A stretch of DNA of 56,137 nucleotides from JASLBX01 sp036374175 (GCA_036374175.1 DASUUH010000117.1:1-56137), one strand, 5' to 3'; positions 1 to 8,724 are shown, counted from the stretch's first letter. The notes: a model not told the origin generated them from the letters alone. Program-made: numbers and translations.

Positions 1-355
1 GAAAGTCGATGCCCAGCTGGCGATGCTCCGGTTCGTACCATGCGGCGCCAAGACCCAGGTCCAGCCGGCCACGGCTGGCGTGATCGATGGTCACGGCTTG
101 CGCGGCCATCACCGACGGGTGCCGGTACGTCACCCCGGCGACGAGTAGCCCGAGCCGGATCCGCGTCGTCATGCCCGCCAATGCAGCCAACGTGGTCATA
201 CCTTCGAAGCAGTTGCCCGGCCCTTCGCCGTACATCGGCCTGAAGTGGTCGAATCCCCACGCTCCGGTGAAGCCGAGATCTTCGGCGAACCGGGCCCGGT
301 CCACCACCTCGTCGAACTCGAGTCGCTGCTGTGCGATGTCCAACCCAAACTCCAT
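1..355 (-). CDS. LLM-class flavin-dependent oxidoreductase, C-terminus cut off by window edge
   Basis: I translated this from the minus strand; the gene runs off the left end, so only about 118 N-terminal residues are present. The protein opens MEFGLDIAQQ and continues with RARFAEDLGFTGAWGFDHF, then a stretch ending in GLLVAGVTYRHPSVMAAQAV and GRLDLGLGAAWYEPEH. These are hallmarks of the luciferase-like TIM-barrel monooxygenases, which use FMN or F420. A strong GAGGAGG ribosome site lies a few bases before the ATG at 355. The pirin gene ends 40 bp upstream in the same direction, so the two may be cotranscribed. Substrate and cofactor cannot be told from this fragment. Confidence 0.8.
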   Translation of the reverse strand, partial: MEFGLDIAQQRLEFDEVVDRARFAEDLGFTGAWGFDHFRPMYGEGPGNCFEGMTTLAALAGMTTRIRLGLLVAGVTYRHPSVMAAQAVTIDHASRGRLDLGLGAAWYEPEHRQLGIDF

Positions 356-395
356 CAAGCCCTCCTCGTCGAGGCCTAGTCAGGGCGCTTACGGC

Positions 396-1451
396 TCACG
401 GCTCGGACGTGGACGCTGCCACGGCGAACTCCTCGACGCGTCCGTCGACGTGCCGAGCAAAACGCCGCGGCTGCACACCGTGGTTCGGGTCGGTGGTCGG
501 CCAGGGCCAGCCACCAAAATGTGTCTCCTGGTATTCGTGGTACGCCCGCTGGATCTCGGCTTTGGTGTTCATGACGAAGGGCCCGTACTGGACGATCGGC
601 TCGCCGATTGGCCGTCCCTGCAGAATCAGCACTTCTGCACCGGCTCCCGTGTCGATCAGTTCGATCGGGACGTCCGACCGGACAACGGCGCCGTGGCCGT
701 CACCTACCTGCGCGCCGCCGATTCGCACCTCGCCATCGCCGAACACGTAGACCGTCCGGATGGTCTTCGGGTGGGCAGCCGGATCGAGCCGCCAGGAACC
801 CTGTGGCGCGATGACCGCGTGGTAGATCCCGACGTCGGTTTCGGGGCGTGACGCCCACGAGTGCGGCGGTGGCATCGGCGCCCGCTTGCCCGGGACGAGT
901 TCACCGGCGACCACCGTGACCTCTGTCGGCCGGCCGGCCTCGTCAAGGAACGTGTGCCGCGGAATCTCGTGGCTCCACAACATCCGAAAATGCGGCGGAA
1001 CCATCTTGTCGGTCGACGGCAGGTTGATCCAGATCTGGAACAACTCGGTCTCGTTGCGGGCACCGCGGTTCAGCAGGGGGAACATCTCTGCGTGCACGAT
1101 GCCGCCGCCGGCTGTCATCCATTGCACATCGCCGCGACCGAATCGGGCGGCGGCGCCCAGGGAGTCCGAGTGGTCCATGAATCCCCTGCGCATGAACGAG
1201 ATCGTTTCGAAGCCGCGGTGGGGATGTTGCGGGAACCCCGGAACGAGCGAGCCGTGGTACATCGACCAGCCGTCCCGACCGGAGAAGTCCATGCCGATGT
1301 CGCGACCCACGAGCGGCTCGCACGGGCCCAGTTCGTCGTCAGCTTCTGGGTAGTTGTCGTCGTGGTGGACGCAGAACAGGAACGGATCGACCGTCTGCCA
1401 AACCCGGCCCAGGGTGACCTGCTGCAGCACCACGTCGTCTCGAATCGCCAT
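396..1451 (-). CDS. Pirin family protein
   Basis: 351 residues of the cupin-fold pirin family. The N-terminal cupin is clear: residues around 95-110 read PQHPHRGFETISFM followed by GDVQWMTAGGGIVHAEMF, the usual pirin metal-site region with its histidines and glutamate. A C-terminal pirin domain follows (ILQGRPIGEPIVQYGPFVMNT near residues 280-300), matching the family's quercetinase-like or redox-cofactor role. The ATG at 1451 follows a GAGGA ribosome site. It is longer than the common length of about 290 because of an N-terminal stretch and a C-terminal tail. The actual substrate is unknown. Confidence 0.9.
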   Translation of the reverse strand: MAIRDDVVLQQVTLGRVWQTVDPFLFCVHHDDNYPEADDELGPCEPLVGRDIGMDFSGRDGWSMYHGSLVPGFPQHPHRGFETISFMRRGFMDHSDSLGAAARFGRGDVQWMTAGGGIVHAEMFPLLNRGARNETELFQIWINLPSTDKMVPPHFRMLWSHEIPRHTFLDEAGRPTEVTVVAGELVPGKRAPMPPPHSWASRPETDVGIYHAVIAPQGSWRLDPAAHPKTIRTVYVFGDGEVRIGGAQVGDGHGAVVRSDVPIELIDTGAGAEVLILQGRPIGEPIVQYGPFVMNTKAEIQRAYHEYQETHFGGWPWPTTDPNHGVQPRRFARHVDGRVEEFAVAASTSEP

Positions 1452-1570
1452 GGACGTCCTCGTTTCGGAGCGGCCGGGTCGTTGTTGTTGATCAGGAAAC
1501 CTCGCCTCCCAGCATGGTATTCCGCCGGTCCACCAGCACTAGGCTTGCGGGCCCGGCGAAATTCATCTAC

Positions 1571-1592
1571 CGTTGAATTTCAACGTCCGTTG
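1571..1592. promoter_or_regulatory. Inverted repeats upstream of the ABC-tetR operon, likely TetR operator
   Basis: CGTTGAATTTCAACG (1571-1585) is a palindrome with 7-bp arms around one base. It overlaps CAACGTCCGTTG (1581-1592), a second palindrome with 5-bp arms. The cluster lies 18 bp before the ATG of the ABC ATPase, whose operon ends in a TetR-family gene, the usual layout for autoregulation. Binding is inferred from position and symmetry only. Confidence 0.5.
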
Positions 1593-1609
1593 GGTAAAGG
1601 GGCAACCAC

Positions 1610-2326
1610 ATGGAACCCGCCATCCAGTTCCACGATCTTGTCGTGGAGCGTGGCAAGCAAGAGGTGCTCCACAGCGTCAGCGCCGAGATTCACCCTGGAG
1701 TCATCACCGGTCTGCTCGGGCCGAGCGGAGCGGGCAAGACGACGCTCATGCGCGCGATCGTCGGAGTGCAACTGGTCAAGTCGGGAGGGGTCACCGTGCT
1801 GGGCAAGCCGGCGGGCTCGCCGGAACTGCGGCGCACGATGGGTTACCTGACGCAGTCACCGAGCGTCTATCCGGATCTCACTGTGCGCGAGAACGTGCGG
1901 TATTTCGCCTCGCTGTACGGCTTCGGCGCCGACGAGGCGGACCGCACGATAGTCAATGTCGGCCTGGAGGATCAGGCCCGCCAACTCGTCTCGACGCTGT
2001 CCGGCGGGCAGCTAAGCCGCACATCGCTGGCATGCGCCCTGGTCGGCCAGCCGGAGGTGCTCGTGTTGGACGAGCCGACGGTCGGACAGGATCCGCTGCT
2101 GCGTGACGAACTTTGGCGACGGTTCCGCAAGCTGGCCGATGACGGTGCGACCGTGCTGGTCTCCAGCCATGTCATGGACGAAGCAAACCGGTGCGATCGG
2201 CTGCTGCTCGTCCGTGACGGCTCGATCATCGCGGACGACACGCCTCCTGCAGTGAAACAGGCCGCCGGCACTGATGATCTGGACCAGGCGTTTCTCCGGC
2301 TGGTCCGTCGGAGGGCAGGTCAGTGA
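1610..2326 (+). CDS. ABC-2 type transporter ATP-binding protein
   Basis: 238-residue nucleotide-binding protein. Walker A GPSGAGKTT is near residue 38, the signature LSGGQLSRTSLA near 129, Walker B VLVLDEPTVGQD near 150 and an H-loop in VLVSSHVMDEA near 180. The downstream permease overlaps its stop (TGATG) and a TetR gene follows, so this is the energising subunit of a small self-regulated exporter. The family commonly exports drugs or lipids, but no substrate can be read from the sequence. The start at 1610 has a purine-rich GTAAAGGGG site. Confidence 0.92.
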   Translation: MEPAIQFHDLVVERGKQEVLHSVSAEIHPGVITGLLGPSGAGKTTLMRAIVGVQLVKSGGVTVLGKPAGSPELRRTMGYLTQSPSVYPDLTVRENVRYFASLYGFGADEADRTIVNVGLEDQARQLVSTLSGGQLSRTSLACALVGQPEVLVLDEPTVGQDPLLRDELWRRFRKLADDGATVLVSSHVMDEANRCDRLLLVRDGSIIADDTPPAVKQAAGTDDLDQAFLRLVRRRAGQ

Positions 2327-3063
2327 TGTCCGTACGCATCCTCGCAAACACCACACAGCGAATCCTTCGCCAGCTGCGGCACGATCACCGGACCATCGCC
2401 CTGATGCTCGTCGTGCCGACACTGCTGCTGTCAATTCTCTACTTCATGTACGAAGATCAGGCCCCGGTGTTCAACCGCATCGCGCTCATCATGCTCGGCG
2501 TCTTCCCGTTCACGATCATGTTCTTGCTGACCAGCATCGCGGTGTTGCGAGAACGCACGTCGGGCACCCTTGAGCGGCTTTTCACCACGCCGCTGGGCAA
2601 GCTTGATCTGCTGTTCGGGTACGGCATCGCGTTCGGCCTTGCCGCCGCGGTCCAGGCATCGGTCACCGCTGCCCTCGCCTACTGGTTGCTCGATCTCAAT
2701 ACGGCCGGGAGCGCCGGGTTTGTCATCCTCATCGCGGTGACGAATGCCGTCTTGGGGGTTGCGCTGGGGCTCTTCTTCAGCGCCTTCGCCCGTACGGAGT
2801 TCCAGGCCGTGCAGTTCATGCCCATCGTCGTACTCCCGCAGGTATTGCTCAGCGGGCTCTTCGTAGCGCGCGATGAGATGGCGGGATGGCTGGAGGCCAT
2901 CAGCAACGTCCTACCGGTGACCTACGCCGTGGAAGCATTGGCGGAGATCGGCGCCAATCCCGAGCCGACCGCCACGATGTGGCGTGACCTCGGCGTCGTC
3001 TTCGGGGTCGTGGTACTCGCGCTGATGCTTGGGGCGGCGACTCTCCGCAGGCGTACGCCGTAG
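2323..3063 (+). CDS. ABC-2 type transporter permease
   Basis: 246 residues with about six hydrophobic segments. The conserved ABC-2 permease stretch reads LRERTSGTLERLFTTPLGKL near residues 73-92, and QVLLSGLFVARDEMAGWLEAISNVLPVTYAVEAL near 170-205 marks the family's last loop. The GTG at 2323 overlaps the ATPase stop; an ATG at 2326 is an alternative one codon later. It is the membrane partner of the preceding ATPase, probably as a dimer in an exporter of drugs or other hydrophobic compounds. Substrate unknown. Confidence 0.9.
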   Translation: MMSVRILANTTQRILRQLRHDHRTIALMLVVPTLLLSILYFMYEDQAPVFNRIALIMLGVFPFTIMFLLTSIAVLRERTSGTLERLFTTPLGKLDLLFGYGIAFGLAAAVQASVTAALAYWLLDLNTAGSAGFVILIAVTNAVLGVALGLFFSAFARTEFQAVQFMPIVVLPQVLLSGLFVARDEMAGWLEAISNVLPVTYAVEALAEIGANPEPTATMWRDLGVVFGVVVLALMLGAATLRRRTP

Positions 3064-3066
3064 CCT

Positions 3067-3693
3067 GTGGGAATGGCTCGCAGGGTCGGGCGCCGGCCCG
3101 GTAGGCAGGACACCCGTGGGACGATCCTCAGCGCGGCTCGGGAGGTGTTCGCCGAGCGGGGTTACGACGGCGCCTCGATCAGGCAAGTAGCGACCGAGGC
3201 GGGCGTCGATCCCGCACTCATACACCATTACTTCGGCACCAAGGAGCAGTTGTTCCTCGCGGTCGTCCAGCCGCCGGTCAACCCTGCCGAGCTCGTCCCA
3301 AAAATCGTGACAGGTGACCCGGACCGGTTGGGGGAGCGCCTCATCGGGACGTTCCTGTCGGTGTTCGAGAATCCTGCCACCGGGCCGGCGTTCGAGGCGC
3401 TGCTCCGGGGAGCGTTCGCCAATCGGCTGTCGTCGACTCTGATCAGGGAGTTCTTCGCGGTCCAGATCATCCGGCGGGTTGTCCGAGAGCTCGGCGACCT
3501 GGTCGACGTCGCCGAGTTGCCGCTGCGTGCCAACCTGGCCGCGAGTCAGCTGCTCGGTCTGGCTGCGACCCGGTACATCATCAAGTTCGAGCCGATAGCC
3601 TCCGTGCCCCGGGAGGCGCTGATCGCCGCCGTCGCACCGACCGTCCAGCGATACCTGACCGGCGACATCGGCGCATCCAAAGACAACCGCTGA
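3067..3693 (+). CDS. TetR/AcrR family transcriptional regulator
   Basis: 208 residues. The N-terminal helix-turn-helix is typical: residues 17-65 include AAREVFAERGYDGASIRQVA and then GVDPALIHHYFGTKEQLF. The C-terminal half is the variable ligand-binding domain. The GTG at 3067 lies 3 bp after the permease stop; an ATG two codons later (3073) is an alternative. As the last gene of the three-gene operon it most likely represses the exporter through the palindromes at 1571-1592 and is released by a transported compound. The ligand is unknown. Confidence 0.9.
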   Translation: MGMARRVGRRPGRQDTRGTILSAAREVFAERGYDGASIRQVATEAGVDPALIHHYFGTKEQLFLAVVQPPVNPAELVPKIVTGDPDRLGERLIGTFLSVFENPATGPAFEALLRGAFANRLSSTLIREFFAVQIIRRVVRELGDLVDVAELPLRANLAASQLLGLAATRYIIKFEPIASVPREALIAAVAPTVQRYLTGDIGASKDNR

Positions 3694-3726
3694 CGCTACT
3701 GCGTGGCACTGAAGGCGCACCTCCAA

Positions 3727-3745
3727 GATCAACAAGTCCTTGATC
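3727..3745. promoter_or_regulatory. Inverted repeat and -10-like element before the peroxiredoxin-like gene
   Basis: GATCAA (3727-3732) and TTGATC (3740-3745) form a perfect 6-bp inverted repeat with a 7-nt spacer. A TATTAT hexamer follows at 3750-3755. The ATG lies at 3765, only nine bases after the hexamer, so the message may be nearly leaderless and the repeat would sit over the -35 region. This could be a redox regulator site; no protein can be named. Confidence 0.35.
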
Positions 3746-3764
3746 AGGTTATTATGGTGCGAGC

Positions 3765-4301
3765 ATGGGCAAACTCCAGAAGGGTGACGTCCTCACGCCG
3801 CGAGAGTTGCCAACCGTAGAAGACCGACCGGTGCGGGTCCCGGACCAGCGCGACCTTGTCCACCTCCAGTTCCGCCGCTACGCCGGGTGCCCGATCTGTA
3901 ACGTGCACATGCGTGGATTCGCGGCTCGCCATGACGAGTTGGCATCGGCGGGCGTCCGAGAGGTCGTCGTATTCCACTCCGATGCTGCTCAACTGCGCGC
4001 CTACGGATCGGATCTGCCCTTCGACCTCGTACCCGACCCAGAACGTGCGCTCTACCGGGCTTTCGGCGTCGAACGCTCGTGGCGCTCGATTGCCCATCCG
4101 GCCACGTGGGTCGCAGCCGCTCGGGGCTGGTCTCGGGTGACCCGGTTGCGGTCGGGTCCCGGCGGGCACTTCGGCCTGCCGGCCGACTTCCTCATTGCAC
4201 CCACCGGGCAGGTGCTCGCGGCCAAGTATGGCCGTCACGCCAGCGACCACTGGTCGGTCGACGAGGTAGTGCTGCTCGCTGGGCGGCTGTCCGCTCCGTA
4301 A
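3765..4301 (+). CDS. Peroxiredoxin-like (AhpC/TSA) family protein
   Basis: 178 residues of thioredoxin fold. The active-site loop is RYAGCPICNVHMRGF near residues 40-54, with a CxxC pair in the position used by the peroxiredoxin-like family. REVVVFHSDAAQLR, DLVPDPERALYRAFGVE and the late GQVLAAKYGRHASDHWSVDE complete the fold. It probably reduces peroxides or disulfides in the cytoplasm. A flavin disulfide reductase lies 168 bp downstream on the same strand and could be its electron donor, but that link is inferred from proximity only. Confidence 0.82.
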   Translation: MGKLQKGDVLTPRELPTVEDRPVRVPDQRDLVHLQFRRYAGCPICNVHMRGFAARHDELASAGVREVVVFHSDAAQLRAYGSDLPFDLVPDPERALYRAFGVERSWRSIAHPATWVAAARGWSRVTRLRSGPGGHFGLPADFLIAPTGQVLAAKYGRHASDHWSVDEVVLLAGRLSAP

Positions 4302-4469
4302 GCGCACACACAGTGCTGGCCGGCAAGCACCATTACGGTGGGTGTGTGACCAACGAGGGCGACACTTGGCGGTATCCGAAGCCGGCCCTCGCCCGACCGA
4401 ACGGACGAAATGCGGGTTTCTGGAGCGGCTTGCACGCTGCGGGGACGCCGCTTCGAGGGGATAACTGAG

Positions 4470-5834
4470 ATGGCACACGAGGTTGAGGTCGTCGTCGTCG
4501 GCATGGGTGTCGGCGGTGAGGCGATCGCGGGGCGATTGGCCGGGGCCGGGTTGTCGGTCATCGGTATCGAGAATCGACTCGTCGGTGGCGAGTGTCCCTA
4601 CTGGGGGTGCATCCCGACCAAAATGATGATCCGTGCGGCGAACCTGCTCGCCGAAGCCAGGCGCATCGAGGGGTTGGCCGGACATTCGGACGTGACGCCG
4701 GACTGGGCGCCGGTCGCTGCGCGCATCCGCGAGGAGGCCACGGACGACTGGAACGATCAGGTGGCGGTCGACCGGTTCACCGAGCAGGGCGGCCACTTCA
4801 TCCGTGGCCGGGGCCGGCTGGCGGGCCCCAGAGTCGTCGAAGTCAACGGCGAGACCATCCAGGCGCGCCGCGGCGTCGTGCTGGCAACTGGCACGGTTCC
4901 TGTCGTCCCCCCGATCGACGGGCTGGACGGCACGCCGTACTGGACCAACCGCGACGCCGTGGAGGCCAAGTCGCTACCCGCGTCGCTGCTGGTCCTCGGC
5001 GGCGGTGCGATCGGTCTGGAGATCGCCCAGGCGTACGCCCGGTTCGGCGTCGACATCACCGTGGTCGAGGCCATGGATCGGATATTGCCGGCCGACGAGC
5101 CCGAGGCGTCGGCGTTGGTCGAACAAGCGCTGGCCGCCGACGGCATCACCATCCGCACCGGCACTCGTGCGTCGGCGGTCCGGCACGATGGCGAGCAGTT
5201 CACGGTCACGGTGGGGGAGGGCGGCGAACTGTCCGCGGAGAAGTTACTCGTGGCCGTTGGGCGACGGGCCGAACTCGGCGGGCTGGGCTTGGACTCGGTC
5301 GGGCTCGACCCGGGCGCTCGAGCCATCAAAGTTGACGAGCATATGCGCGCGGGTGATGCGCTGTGGGCGGTGGGGGACGTGACGGGACATGGGGCTTTCA
5401 CCCATGTGGCCACCTACCAGGCGGCTGTGGCCGCCCGCGACATCCTCGGTGAGGCCGGCCCGCCGGCTGATTACCGTGCGCTGCCCCGGGTTACGTTCAC
5501 CGACCCCGAGGTGGGTGTCGTCGGCATGACCGAATCCGATGCTCGAGCGGCCGGGGTCCATACCGCGGTTGGGCTCGCGCAGGTGCCGTCGTCCGCACGC
5601 GGATGGATTCACAAGGCCGGTAACGACGGCTTGATCAAACTTGTGGCCGACACCGAACACGGTGTCCTCGTCGGGGCGACATCGGCCGGACCGGTCGGAG
5701 GCGAAGTACTGTCCGCCCTCGCGGTGGCGGTCCACGCTCGGGTTCCGATCGGCGCGCTGCGTCACATGATCTATGCGTACCCGACGTTCCACCGCGGCAT
5801 CGAGGATGCGCTCCGCGATCTCCAGTCTCGCTAG
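4470..5834 (+). CDS. FAD-dependent pyridine nucleotide-disulfide oxidoreductase (dihydrolipoyl dehydrogenase/mercuric reductase-like)
   Basis: 454 residues. The FAD-binding VVVVGMGVGGEAIAGRLA is near residue 5. The redox disulfide GGECPYWGCIPTK near 40-52 has the CxxxxC spacing of class I flavoprotein reductases. The NAD(P) fold has LVLGGGAIGLEIA near 172, the second FAD motif is ALWAVGDVTG near 300, and the dimerisation domain carries YPTFHRGIED near the end, providing the His-Glu pair. There is no heavy-metal N-terminal domain or C-terminal Cys pair, so a true mercuric reductase is unlikely. The ATG at 4470 sits after GAGGGG, and the extension upstream does not look coding. Confidence 0.88.
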   Translation: MAHEVEVVVVGMGVGGEAIAGRLAGAGLSVIGIENRLVGGECPYWGCIPTKMMIRAANLLAEARRIEGLAGHSDVTPDWAPVAARIREEATDDWNDQVAVDRFTEQGGHFIRGRGRLAGPRVVEVNGETIQARRGVVLATGTVPVVPPIDGLDGTPYWTNRDAVEAKSLPASLLVLGGGAIGLEIAQAYARFGVDITVVEAMDRILPADEPEASALVEQALAADGITIRTGTRASAVRHDGEQFTVTVGEGGELSAEKLLVAVGRRAELGGLGLDSVGLDPGARAIKVDEHMRAGDALWAVGDVTGHGAFTHVATYQAAVAARDILGEAGPPADYRALPRVTFTDPEVGVVGMTESDARAAGVHTAVGLAQVPSSARGWIHKAGNDGLIKLVADTEHGVLVGATSAGPVGGEVLSALAVAVHARVPIGALRHMIYAYPTFHRGIEDALRDLQSR

Positions 5835-5841
5835 GGGGCTC

Positions 5842-5853
5842 GAGCTTCGGCTC
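5842..5853. terminator. Small UUCG-capped hairpin between convergent genes
   Basis: GAGC-TTCG-GCTC forms a 4-bp stem with a stable UUCG tetraloop right after the reductase stop, overlapping the end of the convergent sigma-factor gene. There is no T-run, which is common in actinomycetes. A weak bidirectional terminator is possible. Confidence 0.3.
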
Positions 5854-7309
5854 AGTCGCACCACGGCAGGACGGTCACGACCTCGCATGCCCACGGGGAG
5901 GGCGGCGGCGTTCCGGGGTTCTTGTTGCCGGGCGTATCGTTCGATCCCGGCGCGTCGTGGGAGCCCGGCTTCGGCGCGTCGGGGTCGGAGTCTGCCTTCG
6001 ACGCCGGCTCGTCCGCCTTGTCGTCGTCCTGTGAGTTCTTCTTCGGCCCTGACCGCTTCCGCTCCGCCGGTGCGTCGGCGGTTCCCTCGCCGTCGGCCCC
6101 GCCGGACTGGCCTTCGGTCGTGGGTGACTGGTCGGTGGGGCGAGAGACCTCGGCCGACACGCTCTCGTCGTCGCCGGACGGCTCATCTGTGGGGCTCGGC
6201 GAATCGGCGTTGTCGGCCGGCTCGGAGGACGGAACCGGCATGCTTTGAGTGTCCGTCTGGGCCGGCTCGAATCCTGATGTCACCGCCGGTGGGGCGGCAG
6301 AATGCTCACCCGACCGGCTCGGGCTGATCGCCGACATGGCGGCGAACGCAACGGCGCCGGCAGCGGCAGCGGACACGATGGACATCGCTGCGACCCGTAC
6401 GAAACCACGCGGGCCACGACGAGAAACAGCGCCGGCGGTTTCGCCGGTGTGGCCGCCGCCAGGAGCCTCACTTGTGCGACCCGGGACGGCGCCGGCGATC
6501 GCTGTCGGCGCTGCGCGCGCGACGCCGGGGTTTATGGCGGACGTACCCAGCAGAGCTGGTGCGAGGACGCTGCGGACGTCGGACAGCAACAGCAGGAGCT
6601 CGTCGCGCCGATCCCGGCAATGGGCACACGTATCGAGGTGGACCGCTACCGCGACGTCCTCTTCCTCGGACAGGGTCTGGCGGGTGTAGCCGGCCAGTTT
6701 GGGGACGTACGGCCGGCATAACGGCGGGGCGCTGGCCGCCAGGTGGACCGCGAGGAACGCTTGCCGCAGCCCCTCTCGTGCGCGGTACGCGAGCGCGGCG
6801 ACCGCATTCGGCGTGCTGCCGAGAGCCGGTGTAAGCCGAGCCGGTGGCCGGCCTTCGATTTCGGTGTGCCAAAGGACGCGCTGCCACCGTTCCGGAAGCG
6901 ATTCAAAGCCCGCCCGAACCAGCGTGCGGTCGGTCAGCCCGACGATGTCGTCGTCGGCTGTCGGCAACTCGGCCAGCATCGCCGGGTCGGCCGGATGACT
7001 CTCGCTGCTGCTCCGCCGGTGGCGGTCGACCGCAAGGCGGCGAATGACAGTACGTAGATGCGGCGTCAATACCTCGTCCGGTCCGCTGCCTTCGTGCAGC
7101 GTCGCAAGGATCCTGGAGAAGGCCTCAGCGACGACCTCCTCGGCCTCCTCGTTGTCATCGGTGACGATGCGCGCCACTCGGCTTGCGTCTGAGAAGTGCC
7201 GGCGGTACAGCTCGTCAAAGCCCGCCGCATCCCCTGCCCGAGCCATTTGCAGCAGCTGGGCGTCGGTCAGTTGCGCCGGCGGAGTCACGGTGGCCCCCAA
7301 GGTGCTCAC
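5852..7309 (-). CDS. ECF sigma factor fused to zinc-finger anti-sigma domain and transmembrane segment
   Basis: 485 residues from the GTG at 7309; an upstream ATG at 7402 is possible but the added 31 residues look non-coding. Sigma region 2 spans about 20-85 (FDELYRRHFSDASRVARIV, EEVVAEAFSRI). Region 4 spans about 125-185 (FESLPERWQRVLWHTEIEG). Near 197-240 comes a zinc-finger anti-sigma motif with HxxxCxxC (HLDTCAHC). A hydrophobic segment near 300-320 (VAAMSIVSAAAAGAVAFAAM) should cross the membrane, and a Ser/Pro/Asp-rich tail of roughly 140 residues ends in a short segment with two cysteines. The sigma part is thus tethered with its own inhibitor, which suggests release by an envelope signal. 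Fusions of this kind are known in actinobacteria; the regulon is unknown. Confidence 0.85.
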   Translation of the reverse strand: MSTLGATVTPPAQLTDAQLLQMARAGDAAGFDELYRRHFSDASRVARIVTDDNEEAEEVVAEAFSRILATLHEGSGPDEVLTPHLRTVIRRLAVDRHRRSSSESHPADPAMLAELPTADDDIVGLTDRTLVRAGFESLPERWQRVLWHTEIEGRPPARLTPALGSTPNAVAALAYRAREGLRQAFLAVHLAASAPPLCRPYVPKLAGYTRQTLSEEEDVAVAVHLDTCAHCRDRRDELLLLLSDVRSVLAPALLGTSAINPGVARAAPTAIAGAVPGRTSEAPGGGHTGETAGAVSRRGPRGFVRVAAMSIVSAAAAGAVAFAAMSAISPSRSGEHSAAPPAVTSGFEPAQTDTQSMPVPSSEPADNADSPSPTDEPSGDDESVSAEVSRPTDQSPTTEGQSGGADGEGTADAPAERKRSGPKKNSQDDDKADEPASKADSDPDAPKPGSHDAPGSNDTPGNKNPGTPPPSPWACEVVTVLPWCD

Positions 7310-7472
7310 GGTTGTGATCGGCCGCCAGTCTACGGATTTCCGCCGACCTCGCATCCCGCCACGCATGACAAGTTGTCGCATCGCGAATCTCGGAGCAGTC
7401 ACAGCGGCGGTGCAACGGGTGTCGGCGCGTCGGCTACGCGGGGGCGCCGTGCGGTTATGACACGCTGGTCAG

Positions 7473-8678
7473 GTGTCGGATCAGGGTGCTCACCGCGTCC
7501 GCCGCAGCCTGGATGCGGTGCGTGAGCGGCTTGCTCGCCGCCGGGAGCTCCTCGACAACGTGGATCCGGTAGTCGAGGATCTGCTCGCCGCGGGGCAGGC
7601 CGACAAGCCTGCCGAACCGGAGGAACCGGCCGCGGCGGATCACCCCGTGCCGTACGCCGTCCGGGCTGCCGCTGAGTGGTCGTGGCGAGTTCTCGTGATC
7701 GTTGCCGCAGTGGCCTTACTGGGCTGGGTCGCCTGGCAGCTGCGTCTCGTCGTGTTTCCGATCGCCGTCGCCGCGCTGCTGACCGCGCTGCTCCAGCCCG
7801 GAGTCCGCTGGCTCCGCAGCAAGGGCTGGGGCCGGGGCATTGCCGCCGCGACCGTTTTCGCCGCGTTCTTTGTCATCGTCAGCGGAACGCTGACCCTGGT
7901 CGGGGGCGCTGTCAGCGGCCAGTTCGGCGAGGTCGTCGAACAGGCTGGTCAGGGTCTGGCCGAACTGGAGGAGTGGTTCGGCGGCCCGCCGTTCTACCTG
8001 AGCCAGGAACAGATCGACGTGTGGGTCGACCGGATTCGCGAGTCGTTCGGGCAGAACGAGGCCGCACTCACCGAAGGCGCCGTATCGACAGCGGGTGCGG
8101 CCATCGAGTTCTTGACCGGCATGGTGCTGGCACTCGTCGCACTCGTGCTGTTCCTGTATGACGGCGACCGGATCTGGGCGTGGACTGTTCGGCTGTTTCC
8201 CCGCAAGGCACGGGTTCGCGCCGACGGGGCCGGTCGGCAAGCCTGGTGGACACTGACGTCCTACATCCGGGGCCAGACGGTCGTGGCGTTGTTCGATGCA
8301 GTCTTCATCACGGTTCTGCTGTTCATTTTGGGTGTGCCGCTCGCCCTGCCCTTGGGCGTGCTGGTGTTCTTCGGGGCGTACGTCCCGCTGGTCGGCGCGA
8401 TCGTGTCGGGAGCCCTGGCAGTGCTCGTGGCGCTCGTCGCCAACGGACTTGTCATCGCGCTTATCGTGCTCGCCGGAATCATCGCCGTCCAGCAGATCGA
8501 GGGCAACGTCTTCGCTCCGCTCGTACTCGGCCGGATGGCCCGGATCCATCCACTCGCGGTCATCGTCGCGATCACTGTCGGCGTGCTCATAGCGGGCATC
8601 CTCGGCGGGATTGTCGCTGTGCCGATCGTGGCCATCGCCAACAGCGTCGGCAAGTACCTGCTCTCGCCGTCGCACTGA
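7473..8678 (+). CDS. AI-2E family transporter (UPF0118/PerM-like permease)
   Basis: 401 residues. A soluble N-terminal stretch of about 60 residues precedes membrane pairs near 70-105 and 110-145. A soluble middle loop follows, then a C-terminal block of helices including GQTVVALFDAVFITVLLFIL and VPLVGAIVSGALAVLVALVA. IIAVQQIEGNVFAPLVLGRM near 330-350 is the family signature. Family members export AI-2 or act as Na+/H+ antiporters, so the substrate is open. The GTG start at 7473 lies in the divergent region facing the sigma-factor fusion, whose coding start is about 160 bp away. Confidence 0.88.
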   Translation: MSDQGAHRVRRSLDAVRERLARRRELLDNVDPVVEDLLAAGQADKPAEPEEPAAADHPVPYAVRAAAEWSWRVLVIVAAVALLGWVAWQLRLVVFPIAVAALLTALLQPGVRWLRSKGWGRGIAAATVFAAFFVIVSGTLTLVGGAVSGQFGEVVEQAGQGLAELEEWFGGPPFYLSQEQIDVWVDRIRESFGQNEAALTEGAVSTAGAAIEFLTGMVLALVALVLFLYDGDRIWAWTVRLFPRKARVRADGAGRQAWWTLTSYIRGQTVVALFDAVFITVLLFILGVPLALPLGVLVFFGAYVPLVGAIVSGALAVLVALVANGLVIALIVLAGIIAVQQIEGNVFAPLVLGRMARIHPLAVIVAITVGVLIAGILGGIVAVPIVAIANSVGKYLLSPSH

Positions 8679-8724
8679 TCTCTCCGCCACCCCCAACCGC
8701 CCGGGACGCCGTCCGGCCGGGTGA

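Noticed and set aside
4302..4469. Possible small gene between the peroxiredoxin-like and flavoprotein genes
   Set aside because: The in-frame extension from 4410 (MRVSGAACTLRGRR) has no ribosome site and no family match, and the ATG at 4470 has both.
4470..5834. Mercuric reductase (merA)
   Set aside because: No heavy-metal-binding N-terminus, no C-terminal Cys pair and no mer genes nearby; only the shared flavoprotein disulfide reductase fold is supported.
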